NCBI RefSeq assembly: GCF_020080835.1
Contig: NC_058162.1
Location: forward strand, 19,189,203-19,253,202
Length of the DNA: 64,000 bases
From: Cotesia glomerata
Taxonomy: Eukaryota > Arthropoda > Insecta > Hymenoptera > Braconidae
Direction: 5' to 3'
This document shows, piece after piece, positions 9,030-61,528 of the stretch. Positions within the stretch are counted from its first letter, which is position 1. Each line of letters opens with the position of its first letter. The notes beneath the pieces were generated by a model. It ran no database searches and had not been told where the DNA came from. It worked only from the letters and a program-made list of their open reading frames with translations. The translations under genes were made by a program, and so were the position numbers.

Positions 9030-11629
9030 CTGAAAACAACATTTACATCATATTTGAATTACTTGAAAAAAAAAATTTTAATATGGTCTGAGAGTCCATA
9101 TATTATGTTTCATATATTCTAATATGCTTAAATATGGCCCAGTAAGGAGATTTTCTAACAGGTAGCTTACACATGAACATTTTATAGATAATAAATCGTT
9201 AAAAAAAAATTCGAAAAACGGTTGACCTGAAGGCCATCTCTGCAACTTCCCGCTAATTTCATACCTAAGTGCTTAAAATAACAATTATGATGTTTTTGAG
9301 CTCTTCGACAAATCAACACACAAATCAACCGATTTTGACCGGATTAGCGGCATCGACGTTGTTTTTCAAGGTTACACACACACACACACACACCCACAGA
9401 CACACACATACACAGACAGACAGACAGACATAGTGTCACCCTCGCGAGAGTAGTCAGGGAAGCTTCCTAGCCTGACTAGAAATTATATTGGGAATACCCA
9501 AGGTATACATCTGGGCCCCATTGGGTTCCAATGGGGCATGCCCAATAGGGAAATCCCAATGAGGACTCAATGAAGAACCTAATTGGGAAATCCCATTTGA
9601 AAACGAAATAAATTATTGTCAATTTCTCTAGTTGGGATTCATATGGGATCTAAATGGGAATACCCTACGTGAAAATAAAAAATTTTTTGCACATTTTTTC
9701 TAGTTGGGATTCATATAAGACCAAAGTAGGAATACCTAGGGTGAAAATGGAAAACTATCAGTTTTTCAATTCATCACTTGCAAATGCACTATGAGAGCTT
9801 ATATAATTAGCATATATTTGCTGTAAATTAATTAATAATACAAATAAAAATTAGCCGTTAAGTATAGAAAAGAATTAGGAAAAAAATTCATTCAACATTG
9901 CTAAATAAAAACAATAAAATTTAGTTAAGCTTTTTCAAATTTTACATAAATTTATATTTTGAAAAATTTAGTTTTACGAGATTAAAAATAAATTGTAACA
10001 AATTGGGATGAATTCAAAGAAAATTTTAATCCGAATTAAAATTTAATCCCATTACTCGGAGTTTCTGAGTGAAGTAATTAAGCAATTCGCGCACGGAGTG
10101 AATCCGGAGTTTTTTTAGCAGAGTCATCTCAGATTAATTTGGGATCAATTTCAGATTAAATCCAAATACTAAGTTGTTAGACTGAAATACATTTTTATGT
10201 TGTTGAAACAAGATTCATACGTGAAATTTTTTCTTCTCGCTACAAAAAAAAATTTTAATTGAAAAAAATTTTTATTATCAATACGTAGAAATTAAATTTT
10301 TGAAGAATATCCAACTTTTGAGAAGATTCACATTTGCAAAAGAATTTATGTTGTAAAAAAAATTAAAATTTTTGGTAATGAAATTTTTATCCATATAGGA
10401 CAATTTAGTAATTACTTACAAGTGAGGTCAACCCAAGCTAAGCTGTGTAAAATTTTTTTTTTTTTTTATTAAATTGAACAATTGTTCTTTAAATTGTTTG
10501 TTTTTTTATGTACTTAAAAGAAAATCAAAAACATCAAAAAAAGATAAAATAGAAATTTTATCCAAAAACATGAAAGCCAAAATTTTTTCTAAATTTTAAA
10601 GGCAAAAAAGCTATCGAAACCATTATTTTTTTCTTTCATGACATTTTTTTATCATAAATGCGCCGTAAAAACAAGCAGAATCAAAAAAAAAAAAATCGAA
10701 AATGTAATTTTTCACCTAGTTATGTCCCAATATGGGGTTGACCCTACTTGTAAATAATTACCGAAAATTAAAAAAAAAATTTACATTTCAAAAAAATTTT
10801 AATTTTCTAGAAAAAATTTTTTTGCTAGTATAAGGAGGAGTCCAAATCAATCGGACAGTTTTAAGGAATTTTATTTTTGATTCTTTTAATTATTTTACAT
10901 TTTTCAGTAAAGTTTTTTTTTTAATTTTTTAATTTTCTATTTAATTTCTACAAAAATTGTATTTTTAAGTCAGTAAAGTAAATAAATAAAAAAAAAATTA
11001 GGAAAACGGTTGACCCTGAAGACCATCCCTGCAACTTCCCGCTAATTCCATACCTGGACGCTTAAAATTGCACTTAGGCCGTTTTTGAGCTCTTCGAGCT
11101 CAAAAATACAATTTGTGTATTCTTTTGAGCTCTCCGAGCTCTTCGAGCTCAAAAGTCTGATATAAGTTTGATAAAACACTATTTTTTGAATTTTCAAACC
11201 GCAATAACTTTTGAATGAATGAACCGATTTTCAAGCGGTTAGCGGTATTCGACGCAGTTTTTTAAGCCTCGTAAAGGATCTTTAAGTTTGAATCGATCAA
11301 ACTAGAAATTTCGGAGTAATTTCGAAAAAACACTTTTTTCGGTTTTCTTTCCTGCACGATATCTCTCGAAAGAATCAACCGATTTTAACCGGATTAGCGG
11401 CGATCGACGTGGTTTTCCAAGGTCAAGAGCTGATTATTTTTTGGAGTTGATTGATAAAGCCGTTTAAAAGTTATTCGTAAAAAACCACTTAAAAAAAAAT
11501 TTTTTTTCACAGTTTTTTTGAGATTTCTCAAAATCTATCGGTCCGAATCGGTCCAAATTGTATTCAAAATCTAAGTTCGGCCAAGTTCTTTCGAATGGCA
11601 CCAACCGCAATGAAATCAGTCGAACCGTT

Positions 11630-11717
<88 letters not shown>

Positions 11718-14082
11718 TACAGACATAGTGACACCCTCGTGGGGATAGTCAGGGAAGCTTCCTGTGACCTTCAAACGTCGAGATCTGATGAAATCTCGAT
11801 TTTTGCAAAACGGAGTAAAACCAATAACTTCCCGATTTTTGAAAATCTTCGATTTTCTTAGCGGGAAGTTGAAAATAATTCCTTAAATTTTCAGAATAAT
11901 ATGAATAATGTCTCAGTAAACCGCTTAAGTTGATTTATACGAAATAAGAATCCACTTTAATAGTACTTCTGCTTGGACCAGTGGTAACGTGAACGACTGA
12001 GGACCTTAAAGATGCAAGTTCGAGCCCAACTCACGCCAAGGATTTTTTCAATCAATAATTCCATTTCAATTCGAGATTAAATTCACTAATAAGTTCTAAT
12101 ATGATATGAGTATCTAATCCTGAATTATTTTTAATTTTTTCGAAAATTTTAATATTTTTTCTTTCAAAATTTAGATGGGGTTCTGATAGGGATTTCCTTA
12201 TTGGGACTCAAGAGGGATTGCCCAATGAGGGCCACATAGGGCTTTGCGTTACATCCCTATGTGTGTCCCTATTGGGCAACCCAATGAGGACCCAATAGGT
12301 CTTACATTAAAATTTCTAGTCGGAAGGACCTAAAAACGTCGAGATCTGATGAACTCGATTTTTGCAAAACGGGGTTACATCAATAACTTCCAATAATTCC
12401 AATTTTTCAAAATCTTCGATTTTCTTAGCAGGAAGTTAAAAAGTTGATGAATAATTCAATTAATATCTTACCGGGTTCACATGCGAAGAATGACTATTAT
12501 CTCCGTGGTACATCAAAGTGACTAAAATACTGATGCATTCATAGAAGACCGTAGCCAATAGAAAGGTATTAGCGAGTGTAAATATCGTGCTACTTTTCCT
12601 CAAATTAAGTTCACTAAGACTCCTCATCGAAACCACTAGCTCTCTGATCGACTTTTCATGATATCGTAATGGATTTCCTTCGCCGTTTTCTGCATCAACA
12701 TTCTTATCATGCTTCAATTTTCTTGTTAATGACTGATGCCGCGTGCGATTCAAGAGTTTGTCTATCCATTTAGTAATGCACCTCATGGTCCTAAAATTCT
12801 TAGACAACACTTTCTTAGGATCTTTTGAAACTTCAACTAGTTTTTTTCCGATTTTGGTGTTCATCACATGCACTCGGCCAATTATTCGCAAAATAACTCC
12901 AGACAGATGATTCCTCAATTCTTTAGAATGAGCTCCATAAGCGCGCGGTTTGAAAATACTTTTCATACCTAGAAAATCCTTGAAGGCATTGAAGATCAAT
13001 TTATTCTTAACAACTGCTCTACTGACGTAGTCCATCATGTATTCCAGATTAGGCGAGTTGTACAATCTGTTTTGGTTGGATTGGGAGAAAAGAAGAATGA
13101 ACGATTTCGTCAAATTACTTTTTAGCCCGTTTCTACAAAATTTCATCATACTTTCATTACTTTTTTTGACGATGCAATCCGATCCAATACTACTATGCAT
13201 ACTTTTCTTTAGAATATTTGAAACTTTTGCTTGCGACCTACCAGAAGAAAGTGAAGCAGCATTTTTCTTGCTGCAAGCATCAATAGCCCGGACTTGCAAT
13301 AAGCAGTTTCTGAAATCGTTCTTCAAATCTCTAACTATAATATCACAAATGAAAGCTTGGTGATCTGTGAAAATAACACCGTTTATCTTCGGGTGATTAG
13401 GAATAGGTCTTTGCAATCGCTGAGTAATGATTTTTTTGACAGCATTCATTCGATATTTCATCAAGTCTTGAAATGCTTTTTTGACATCATACCATTTTCC
13501 AGAATCCAAACAATCGAAAGCGTTAGCTAAGAAATCGTAGAACTTTCCAATTAAATTTAGCCACTTGAATGTCCAGCTGTCACCATTATCGCTGGAATCT
13601 TTGACCAGATCAAAATTAGATCGAGCGTATCCTTTAGAAGGATAATTACTTCTAAGGAAATAACGATGTATTCTTGTTGATATTTCAGAGTGTAGAGGAA
13701 TCAAGTAAGCTAGTGATAAGTATTGACGCAGTACTTCATCTTTTATTGTTGCTGAGCGGATTTCGTGGTTGGTTAGTTTGTGGACTGCAGAGACTAGCTT
13801 GTTATTCGATCTGAATAATCCAAGGTAGCTCAAAAAGTACTGGATACTGCTGACCAGACTCTTTCCTACTCTCTGCATTCCAGATTTCAGATAGTTTACG
13901 GATTTGACATTACGGATGGTCAAGTTGTAAAAATTTTCGTCGAAAATTTGGCTTAACCCATCGATTATTAGATCTACTTCCAGTGATTCGGTCCAATTAA
14001 AGTCACTACCTTTTATATCGTGGATATAACTGATACCTTGTGATCCTTCAAAAGGGATCCCTGTAAATTTAAAGACACTCAT
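8775..14082 (-). CDS. Unrecognised two-exon gene, 621-residue protein
   Basis: I do not recognise this protein. Joining 14082-12472 to 9029-8775 gives 537 + 84 residues. The donor is CCG|GTAAGA and the acceptor TTGTTTTCAG|GCT; both are phase 0 and the second exon stays open to its stop. The ATG at 14082 has an in-frame TAA five codons upstream with no AG between, which fixes the start. The body is polar, Lys/Asn/Ser-rich and probably helical. One strongly hydrophobic stretch (about residues 499-524, TIFTLANTFLLATVF...) looks like a membrane segment. The tail encoded by exon 2 is acidic and rich in His, Asp, Asn and Tyr (ADHNHNYHHDEGNYDTYP). No signal peptide is evident. A single-pass, tail-side membrane protein is the most that can be said. 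Its intron is packed with nested transposons. Confidence 0.7.
9205..9469 (+). repeat. GAGCTC/CA repeat family, left part of an interrupted copy
   Basis: Carries the family signature AACGGTTGACC...GCAACTTCCCGCTAAT, a shortened GAGCTC segment, a degenerate (CA)n tract with CAGACAGA units (9375-9430) and GTGTCACCCTCGCGAGAGTA. It breaks at about 9469 and resumes at 12321 on the far side of another element. Confidence 0.7.
10986..11873 (+). repeat. GAGCTC/CA repeat family, full-length copy
   Basis: Begins AAATTAGGAAAACGGTTGACC, contains TTTTTGAGCTCTTCGAGCTC palindromes (11080-11155), the conserved middle (ACCGATTTT...CGGTTAGCGG, TCTCTCGAAAGAATCAACCG), a (CA)n tract (11634-11713) and GTGACACCCTCGTGGGGATA, and ends TTTTCTTAGCGGGAAGTT. 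It is the cleanest uninterrupted example in this orientation. Confidence 0.85.
11634..11713. repeat. (CA)n microsatellite within the repeat family
   Basis: About 40 CA units followed by CATACATACAGACATAG, at the fixed position inside the repeat family. Confidence 0.95.
11972..12041 (+). pseudogene. tRNA-like sequence
   Basis: CTTGGACCAGTGGTAACG has an A-box-like D arm, and AAGTTCGAGCCC is a B box. The ends CTTGG and CCAAG can pair as an acceptor stem. The T and anticodon stems are weak, so a pseudogene or SINE head is likely. Confidence 0.4.
12321..12437 (+). repeat. GAGCTC/CA repeat family, right part of the interrupted copy
   Basis: Continues AAGGACCTAAAAACGTCGAG ATCTGATGAA... to CTTAGCAGGAAGTT, completing the copy that starts at 9205. 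Confidence 0.65.
12472..14082 (-). CDS. Exon 1 of the unrecognised gene
   Basis: 537 codons from ATG (MSVFKFTGIPFEG) to CCG, followed by GTAAGATATTAA. Reading through the donor would add only Val-Arg-Tyr before a stop, so the consensus donor is the better end. Such a long open frame in DNA this AT-rich is strong evidence of coding. Confidence 0.8.
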
Positions 14083-14309
14083 CAAATTAATGTAAGTTTA
14101 TTTAAGGCAAGTGTTAAGCTAGCAAGTATCACGGCTTTGAAATTTTAAGGGAGAATAAATTCCATGGATGAATTTTCTGATATGGCCTGACAGAGTCTAA
14201 TATGTCCATATATAGTTTTTGATATACCCTGATATGCACATACATGGCATGATTTGAAAATTGACTATGTCAGACTATATATAGTCATATCTCATTCAAT
14301 ATGGCTTAA

Positions 14310-15007
14310 GGGGTTAGGTGTATTTCAGAGGTTCAAAAAAAGCGTATTTTTACTATTTTTTTTTTAGTATATACAATCATATATTTTATTTAAACAATTC
14401 AGCATATCAAAGATACATATTTAAACAGTATTTTGTGAAATTTTTATTTAAAAATTCCGAAAATTCCAAAAAAAATGCTTTTGCCGTGGACATCATAAGT
14501 CATTATTGGTTGATCTAAAATCAAAGAACCAAACATATTTCGTTAGTACATGGATAAATCTCGTTATAGAACGAAGGAGAAAAAAAAAATTGAAATTTGA
14601 ATTTTTGACAGCCTTTGAACAAAAAAAAACACATTTTTTGGTCAAATTTTCACCATGTATTTGCTCGAAAAAATTAGTTATAATAAGAAAAATAAAAAAA
14701 TCCTTCGTCCAATAATGAGATTTACCTATGTACTAACGAAATATGTTTAGTTCTTTGATTTTAGATGAACCAATAATGAGTTATGATGTCCACGGCAAGA
14801 GCATTTTTTTTTTTTTGATACGTCAAGGGTGATGAGGTACTCAACGGCTAAGTTTTCAGAATTTTTAAATAAAAATTTCACAAAATACTGTTTAAATATG
14901 TATCTTTGATATTCTGAATTGTTTAAATAAAATATATGATTGTATTACTAAAAAAAAAAAATAGTAAAAATACCCTTTTTTTGAACCTCTGAAACCCACC
15001 TAACCCC
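14310..15007. mobile_element. 698 bp foldback element flanked by TTAA
   Basis: The ends GGGGTTAGGTG and CACCTAACCCC are inverted and each is flanked by TTAA. The arms pair over roughly 300 bp. For example TTTCAGAGGTTCAAAAAAAG pairs with its complement near 14970, and ATTATTGGTTGATCTAAAATC pairs with a stretch near 14760. The right arm has an extra segment at 14817-14855. No transposase frame. TTAA flanks suggest piggyBac-type mobilisation. Confidence 0.75.
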
Positions 15008-15084
15008 TTAATATGTCCTAAAATAATTTGATATATCAAATGAAGGTCCAAAAGTGCACACGTCATAAGGCTCATTTAAAGTGT

Positions 15085-15150
15085 AATGAAAAAAATTAGG
15101 TAAATTGTTGACCCTAAAGGCCATCGCTGCAACTTCCCGCTAATTCCATA
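15085..15150 (+). repeat. GAGCTC/CA repeat family, truncated end
   Basis: AAAAAATTAGGTAAATTGTTGACC...GCAACTTCCCGCTAATTCCA, then broken by the MITE starting at 15151. Confidence 0.7.
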
Positions 15151-15846
15151 CACAGAAAGAATGGTTCACTTGAACCAAGAAAATATTTTTCTTGCTAATT
15201 ATTTTCTTGGGCGAAAAAAAAATTTTTTTTTGACACAAGAAATTTCACTTATCCCAACAAAATTAATTCTCTTGCTTCAAGAAATTCGTATCTTGATTCA
15301 AGACAATTTATTTAAATCAAGAAAATTTTCTTGTTTTAAGAAAATTTTTCTCTTGCTCCAAAAAATTAAGTTCTTGACTGAAGTAAATTTTCTTATCTTG
15401 AGAAAATTTTTCTCTTGCTCCAAAAAATTAAATATCTCGATAATAAATATTCATTAATATTTTTATTGACGAACATGTCAAATGGGAAGATCAAATAATA
15501 TTGAACCATTTTCTTTCATTCAATATGTATAATTGCGTGCTAAAATAATCTAAAATGGGTATCAAATATTCAAGAGAAAAATTTTCTCAAGGTGAGAAAA
15601 TTTTTTTCTCAGCTGAAGTAGGTCGCGCTGCTTCCCTAAAGTATCTAAAAATCTTGATCCAATATAAAAATTTATTGTATTAAGTATTTATGATAATTTG
15701 AATTCAGAAAAATTACTTCCACCAAGAATAGAATTTCAAGAAAAATTTTCACTTCGGCCAAGACAACTTCGGTCTTCTTTCGAGCACCCGAAAATTTACT
15801 TGAGCCAAGAATTTTATTCTCCAGTCAAGAAATCTTTTTTTCTGTG
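15151..15846. mobile_element. Mariner-like MITE rich in CTTGATTCAAG units
   Basis: The ends CACAGAAAGAA and TTTTTTTCTGTG are inverted and flanked by TA on each side. The interior repeats a 30-40 bp unit of the form TCTTG..TCAAGAAAATTTTTC. A related copy is at about 38870-39270. Open frames in this unit (15161-15457, 15698-15931) are artefacts of the repeat. Confidence 0.65.
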
Positions 15847-16114
15847 TATATTTAACCGAGTCAAAATGTTATTCACTTATTCAAATTTTATATTTTTCCA
15901 CAAAATAAACTTTTCTTTGTATATTCTTTAATAGTCTACATATCTTGAGGCTTAGACATGAGAGTGATTCATGAGAAAATCTTAAAGGTATTGAACTTTT
16001 GGGTGTTTCGAATTTGCATTACTTAGGGGGGGGGGGACAGTGTTTAATTAGTTACCTATCTCCTGAGGTCCTGACACACTCTCAGAGGTTTACCCAAAAA
16101 TATCGCTTGGTCGT

Positions 16115-16545
16115 TTGGGTGCTAGAGCCCAAAAAACCACGTCGATCGCTATCAAGAACATGAAACGGTTGATTGGTTCGTGAGTTATTGTTGCCGAAAA
16201 AATTCAGAAAAAGTGAATTTTAAAAATTTTTTTAAATTTTCGGTTTGATCAGTTTGTGTTTAAAAGTATCTCATAGAATTTTGAAAACTGCGTGGAATTC
16301 TGCAAACCGCGTAGAAATCGGTTCATTCATTCAGAAGTTATTGCGGTTTGAAAATTCAAAAATTACTGTTTTATTAAACTTCTAACAGACTTTTGAGCTC
16401 GAAGAACTCAAAAACTTAGAACGGCTAACTCTTTGAGCTTGAAGAGCTCAAAAATGTCATAAGTGCAATTTTAAGAGCTTAGATATAGAATTCGCGGGAA
16501 GTTGCAGGGATGGCCTTTAGGGTCAACCGTTTTTCAGATTTTTTT
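16115..16545 (-). repeat. GAGCTC/CA repeat family, partial copy
   Basis: Inverted orientation: CCCAAAAAACCACGTCGATC, TTCATTCAGAAGTTATTGCG, two GAGCTC hairpin units, then TTCGCGGGAAGTTGCAGGGA and GGGTCAACCGTTTTTC. The CA half is absent. The SINE tail abuts its T-rich end. Confidence 0.8.
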
Positions 16546-16549
16546 TTTT

Positions 16550-16785
16550 TTATTTTTATTTAGAGTCGGTTTTAACTGCTGTGGTCATATCGCCGACTTT
16601 TACTGTTGGGAGTAGTATATTGGAGTCTTTTTGGGTTGTGAAAATCTTAACCTACGCGGCAAGGGTCGAATCTCAACTAAGCTGGTTTCTAAGACCAGCT
16701 TGGGATTCGAACCCACGCCTGGCCGTGAATCAGTCCGAGTGCTCAATAGGCCATGCGCCTTAGACCACCCAGCTAACGTCATCGG
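16550..16785 (-). mobile_element. SINE with a tRNA-Leu-derived head
   Basis: On the minus strand the head reads GTTAGCTGGGTGGTCTAAGG (A box) and, about 60 bases on, GCGTGGGTTCGAATCCC (B box). The spacing and long variable arm match tRNA-Leu. A body of about 130 bp follows, with GGTTAAGATTTTCACAACCC and CAGCAGTTAAAACCGACTC, then an A-rich tail. The same body without the head is at 40741-40835, so this is a mobile family. Confidence 0.75.
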
Positions 16786-19300
16786 TTTCTTTTATTATCG
16801 TTTCATAATTTTTATTTTATTGTATTGTTATAGAATATTATTATTTAATAATTATTCTATTTCGATTGTCTAACTATCAAGTTCTATTTTCAAATTATCA
16901 AATAATCACAGATTTAATTTATTATTTAGTATTCAATTTCTTTATCGTCTAAAATTAATGAAGTAAGCATTACTAAAATTTCACTGCACATTTTGTCTTT
17001 TTCATTTTAAGTATAAGTAAGTTTGCACAGCGTAGAACAAAACTTGAATTTATCTATTTATTCGGGTTGTAGTCCCCTTAATGTACTTGGCCCACAGACT
17101 TATTATTTGGGGATGAAAATTATCCAAAATATTTATAAATTGTCAAAAATTGGAGATTTAAAAAAAAAATAGATAAAAGAATCAAAGATACTAGAATTCC
17201 ATCTTGATTAATAGTTCGAAAAATTTGTTTTGTAGTCTACTATAGCATATATTTAAAAAAAAAAAATTATTGCTCTTCAAAACGACTCAAAATACTAGAA
17301 TTCTAGTAACCTATTCTAGTAACCTTGGTTAACTTATGATCATGTAAACAATCTGAAAAACTTACTAGCTTTTTACAGTATTCAGAAAACTTTATTTGAT
17401 TGATTCGGAGTGTTTATGCTATCAAAACTTAAAATAATGGAAAAGTGTTTTATCGGCTTATTAACTGATTCAGAATGTCATTTCGAGACATACTCTGAAA
17501 ATAAAATGTTGTATAATTTAAGTGAATTGAGTGAAGAAAATACTTTACTTTTAAAGTCGAGATTACAGGATGAACAATTTTAGGAACAAATCTCAGATGG
17601 AATAATTTGTCATCATCACAAGCTTCGATTTTAGAATACTTTTCTTTATATAAATATAAGAGTTGTGAACCTTTAAAAAAACATAAAAATATAAATTTTT
17701 CAAATTTTCTACAATAGTCATTTCCTTTATATTTTTTTGTACTTTCACGTAACATTAGAATATAAAATTTCAATAACTATTTAATACGTTACTGAAGTTA
17801 TTTTATTTAATTTAATAATCATTATTTTATGTGCTAAAGTGGTGACTAATAAAGAACTCCTTTTATCAGGTTCAATGCAATTTTGACAATATTAAAAAAT
17901 TTATAACTCAAATACAAGCTCGATTCCCTAGTTAAAATTTTCAGGGCTTCTTGGGGACAGAATAAAGCAACTTTCCTGAAAAATTGAAACAAATCGAAGT
18001 TCCGATAAAAAAATTCTAGCTATTTAAAAACAGCGATTTTTTAAAATTTGATTGGTTTTAAATAGCAATAACTTTACAAAATCGGAGCGATTAAGCAAAA
18101 GCTAGGTAGATTCCATTAAAATATACCTTGAGAACAGATAATAGCTGCTGGTCGACTCTCAACTTCAAATGGAAGCTATTAGCTAAACCCGATATAAGTT
18201 TAGACCTAATATCTATTTTTTTCATAAAAGTAAAAGTCTTACTGAGAAAAATGCCGCTGGGCAGGAGTCTTTAAGTTATATAGAAGCTAAGATACAAATA
18301 TTTGAAAATTAATGAAAAATCAACTAAAAAATTCAAAAAATTCTCCAGCGGCCGGATTTGCACATATCGGGCTCAGGTTTTCAGCATTGTTTCTTTTTTA
18401 GGTGTACTTTCGAGGAAGAAATCAGCATTAAAATCGCCAACCCTAGTGCACACACTTTCGTCGAGAATTAATGGATCTGTCCATATATATATAATTGTTT
18501 TTTGTTTGAAAAAATAATTAATATTGACTTTTTTTTTAGCGCCGAAACTAGGATAACCCCTTCATACTTCCCCTCAACAATTAATTTATTTTAGTGATAA
18601 AAATTGATACTACTTACAAATAATAACAAGAATAAACAGTACTACACCATGCATGATCATCGAACTAACTGAGTAAATACAAATTTTTTCTATTTATAAC
18701 AATTTATCAATGTCTTTGAACATATTGACACTAATTACTCATAATCTAATCAAAAAAATTTACTGATCATAAATTTTCAGAGCTCGTAAAATTTAAAAAA
18801 GTTCGTTCTCTATTATCTATCATCTCTGTTAATCCTTTTTATTTATGTCATTCTTAACACACTTTTATTAGCTCGGCCTGTATCTATCTATCTGTATAAC
18901 AGAATTTTTTAACTTAATTTCTATCAACTTTTAGATGTTTATGTTCAGTAAAAATAAATTATGAGTTATGAATGATGAACACATGGCAGTAACAATAATA
19001 ATCTCAATTATTCAATGATGCTAGTGTATGACGGAAGTATTTGTTATGCTTGACTCATAGCTGCAGTTGACGAGTTAAACTTTAAGTAAAATAATTCGTA
19101 TAAATCACCTTCTCTTGAGAGACAACACAAAAAGTTACCTGATAAAATCGGAGAAATAGTTCGAATAAATTAGCATTGAATCAGAATTTAAAAATTGGAG
19201 TAAGAGTAAGTGAAATTCAGTAGAATTTTTAGTGGATGGTAAGTGAGAATCTGTACAATAGGCCGGATGGTGGTGCCATCTAATACAACAAAGATTGTTC
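16786..19300. other. Intergenic AT-rich DNA
   Basis: No convincing gene. Short frames at 17450-17773 (minus) and 18302-18517 (plus) have no domain, splice support or composition change. TCTATCTATCTG repeats occur near 18885. Promoter elements for the Munc13-like gene may lie at the right side but cannot be read out. Confidence 0.4.
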
Positions 19301-19307
19301 CACTTAC

Positions 19308-19370
19308 TCGGTCGACCAGTGTAACTGTATCTACTAGTCTCAACTCCAGTGGGTTCTTGACAGCCGGCAT
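19308..19370 (-). CDS. Possible first coding exon of a minus-strand gene
   Basis: ATG followed by 20 open codons (MPAVKNPLELRLVDTVTLVD then R) and a strong donor CCGA|GTAAGT in phase 0. It lies about 300 bp from, and divergent to, the start of the Munc13-like gene. The base composition is less AT-rich than its surroundings. No matching downstream exon was found on the minus strand, and it does not join the gene at 14082, which has its own start. It could be an exon of a gene whose rest I missed, or chance. Confidence 0.3.
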
Positions 19371-19561
19371 CCTTGGCCCAAAATACTCTATTTATCTACA
19401 TAAATACTTTCTTTTTAACACTTTCTTTTATTGTTAAATATTTATTCGATTATAATAATATAGAATTTTAAAAGTTCATAAAATACAAGTTAATTGTGTG
19501 TTTTATATCAGTTTCAATATAAATAATTGAAGTTCTTCGCTAAAATCTTGACAGATTCATT

Positions 19562-19634
19562 TTTTAACACGCCGGTATATTATTATTATTATTGTTATTA
19601 TTATTGTTTTTTTTTTTTTTTTTTTTTTTTTTTT
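19562..19634. repeat. (ATT)n and poly(T) tract upstream of the first coding exon
   Basis: TATTATTATTATTATTG units followed by about 28 T. It ends 34 bases before the ATG at 19668, so it would lie in the 5' UTR or near the promoter. Confidence 0.85.
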
Positions 19635-19667
19635 GTCAGATAGTATAAATACAAATATTTATTCACA

Positions 19668-61273
<41,606 letters not shown>

Positions 61274-61435
61274 TTTAAAGACTTCTTACTTTGAAGCAAT
61301 ACCAGAATGCTACTAAAAATTTTAATATCTTAATTTTGTAAATAACATGTGTCGTACGAACTTAATGCAATGATTCTATTCAAAGTATATTGTATGCAAA
61401 TTTATTAATTGTTGAATGTACATTATATTGTTTCT

Positions 61436-61441
61436 AATAAA
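61436..61441 (+). terminator. Poly(A) signal of the Munc13-like gene
   Basis: AATAAA 163 bases after the stop codon, in TTTCTAATAAAATGATAAAA. Confidence 0.65.
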
Positions 61442-61528
61442 ATGATAAAAAATTTTTTGTATTGAATTAATTCTTAGCTTCATACTTATTTGATGTGAAA
61501 ATTTCATGACGAGCCCTCTTAAAAAACT

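Larger units (their letters stand above)
9470..12320. mobile_element. 2.85 kb element with CCTGACTAGAAATT ends
   Basis: The left end (CCTGACTAGAAATT, 9470) and right end (AATTTCTAGTCGG, about 12320) are inverted. Both sit inside one copy of the GAGCTC/CA repeat, which is split at GGAAGCTTCCTAG. The terminal 200 bp at each side contain runs of ATTGGGA/CCCAAT units. No transposase is seen. The interior carries a full second GAGCTC/CA repeat and a tRNA-like sequence, so insertion came in layers. The right end also occurs at 1570-1662. Everything lies within the intron of the minus-strand gene. Confidence 0.55.

Noticed and set aside
11595..11861. Open frame with a long Thr-His repeat
   Set aside because: It is a translation of the (CA)n tract in the repeat family; the same artefact appears at 24294-24500, 39250-39576, 39440-39712 and 54981-55181.
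12460..12471. Readthrough end Val-Arg-Tyr-stop of the 12472-14082 exon
   Set aside because: GTAAGA is a consensus donor and a phase-matched acceptor with an 84-codon exon exists at 9029.
13037..13363. 108-codon plus-strand frame
   Set aside because: Antisense shadow of the long minus-strand exon 12472-14082.
17450..17773. 107-codon minus-strand frame in the intergenic region
   Set aside because: Composition as AT-rich as its surroundings, no domain, no splice-site support.
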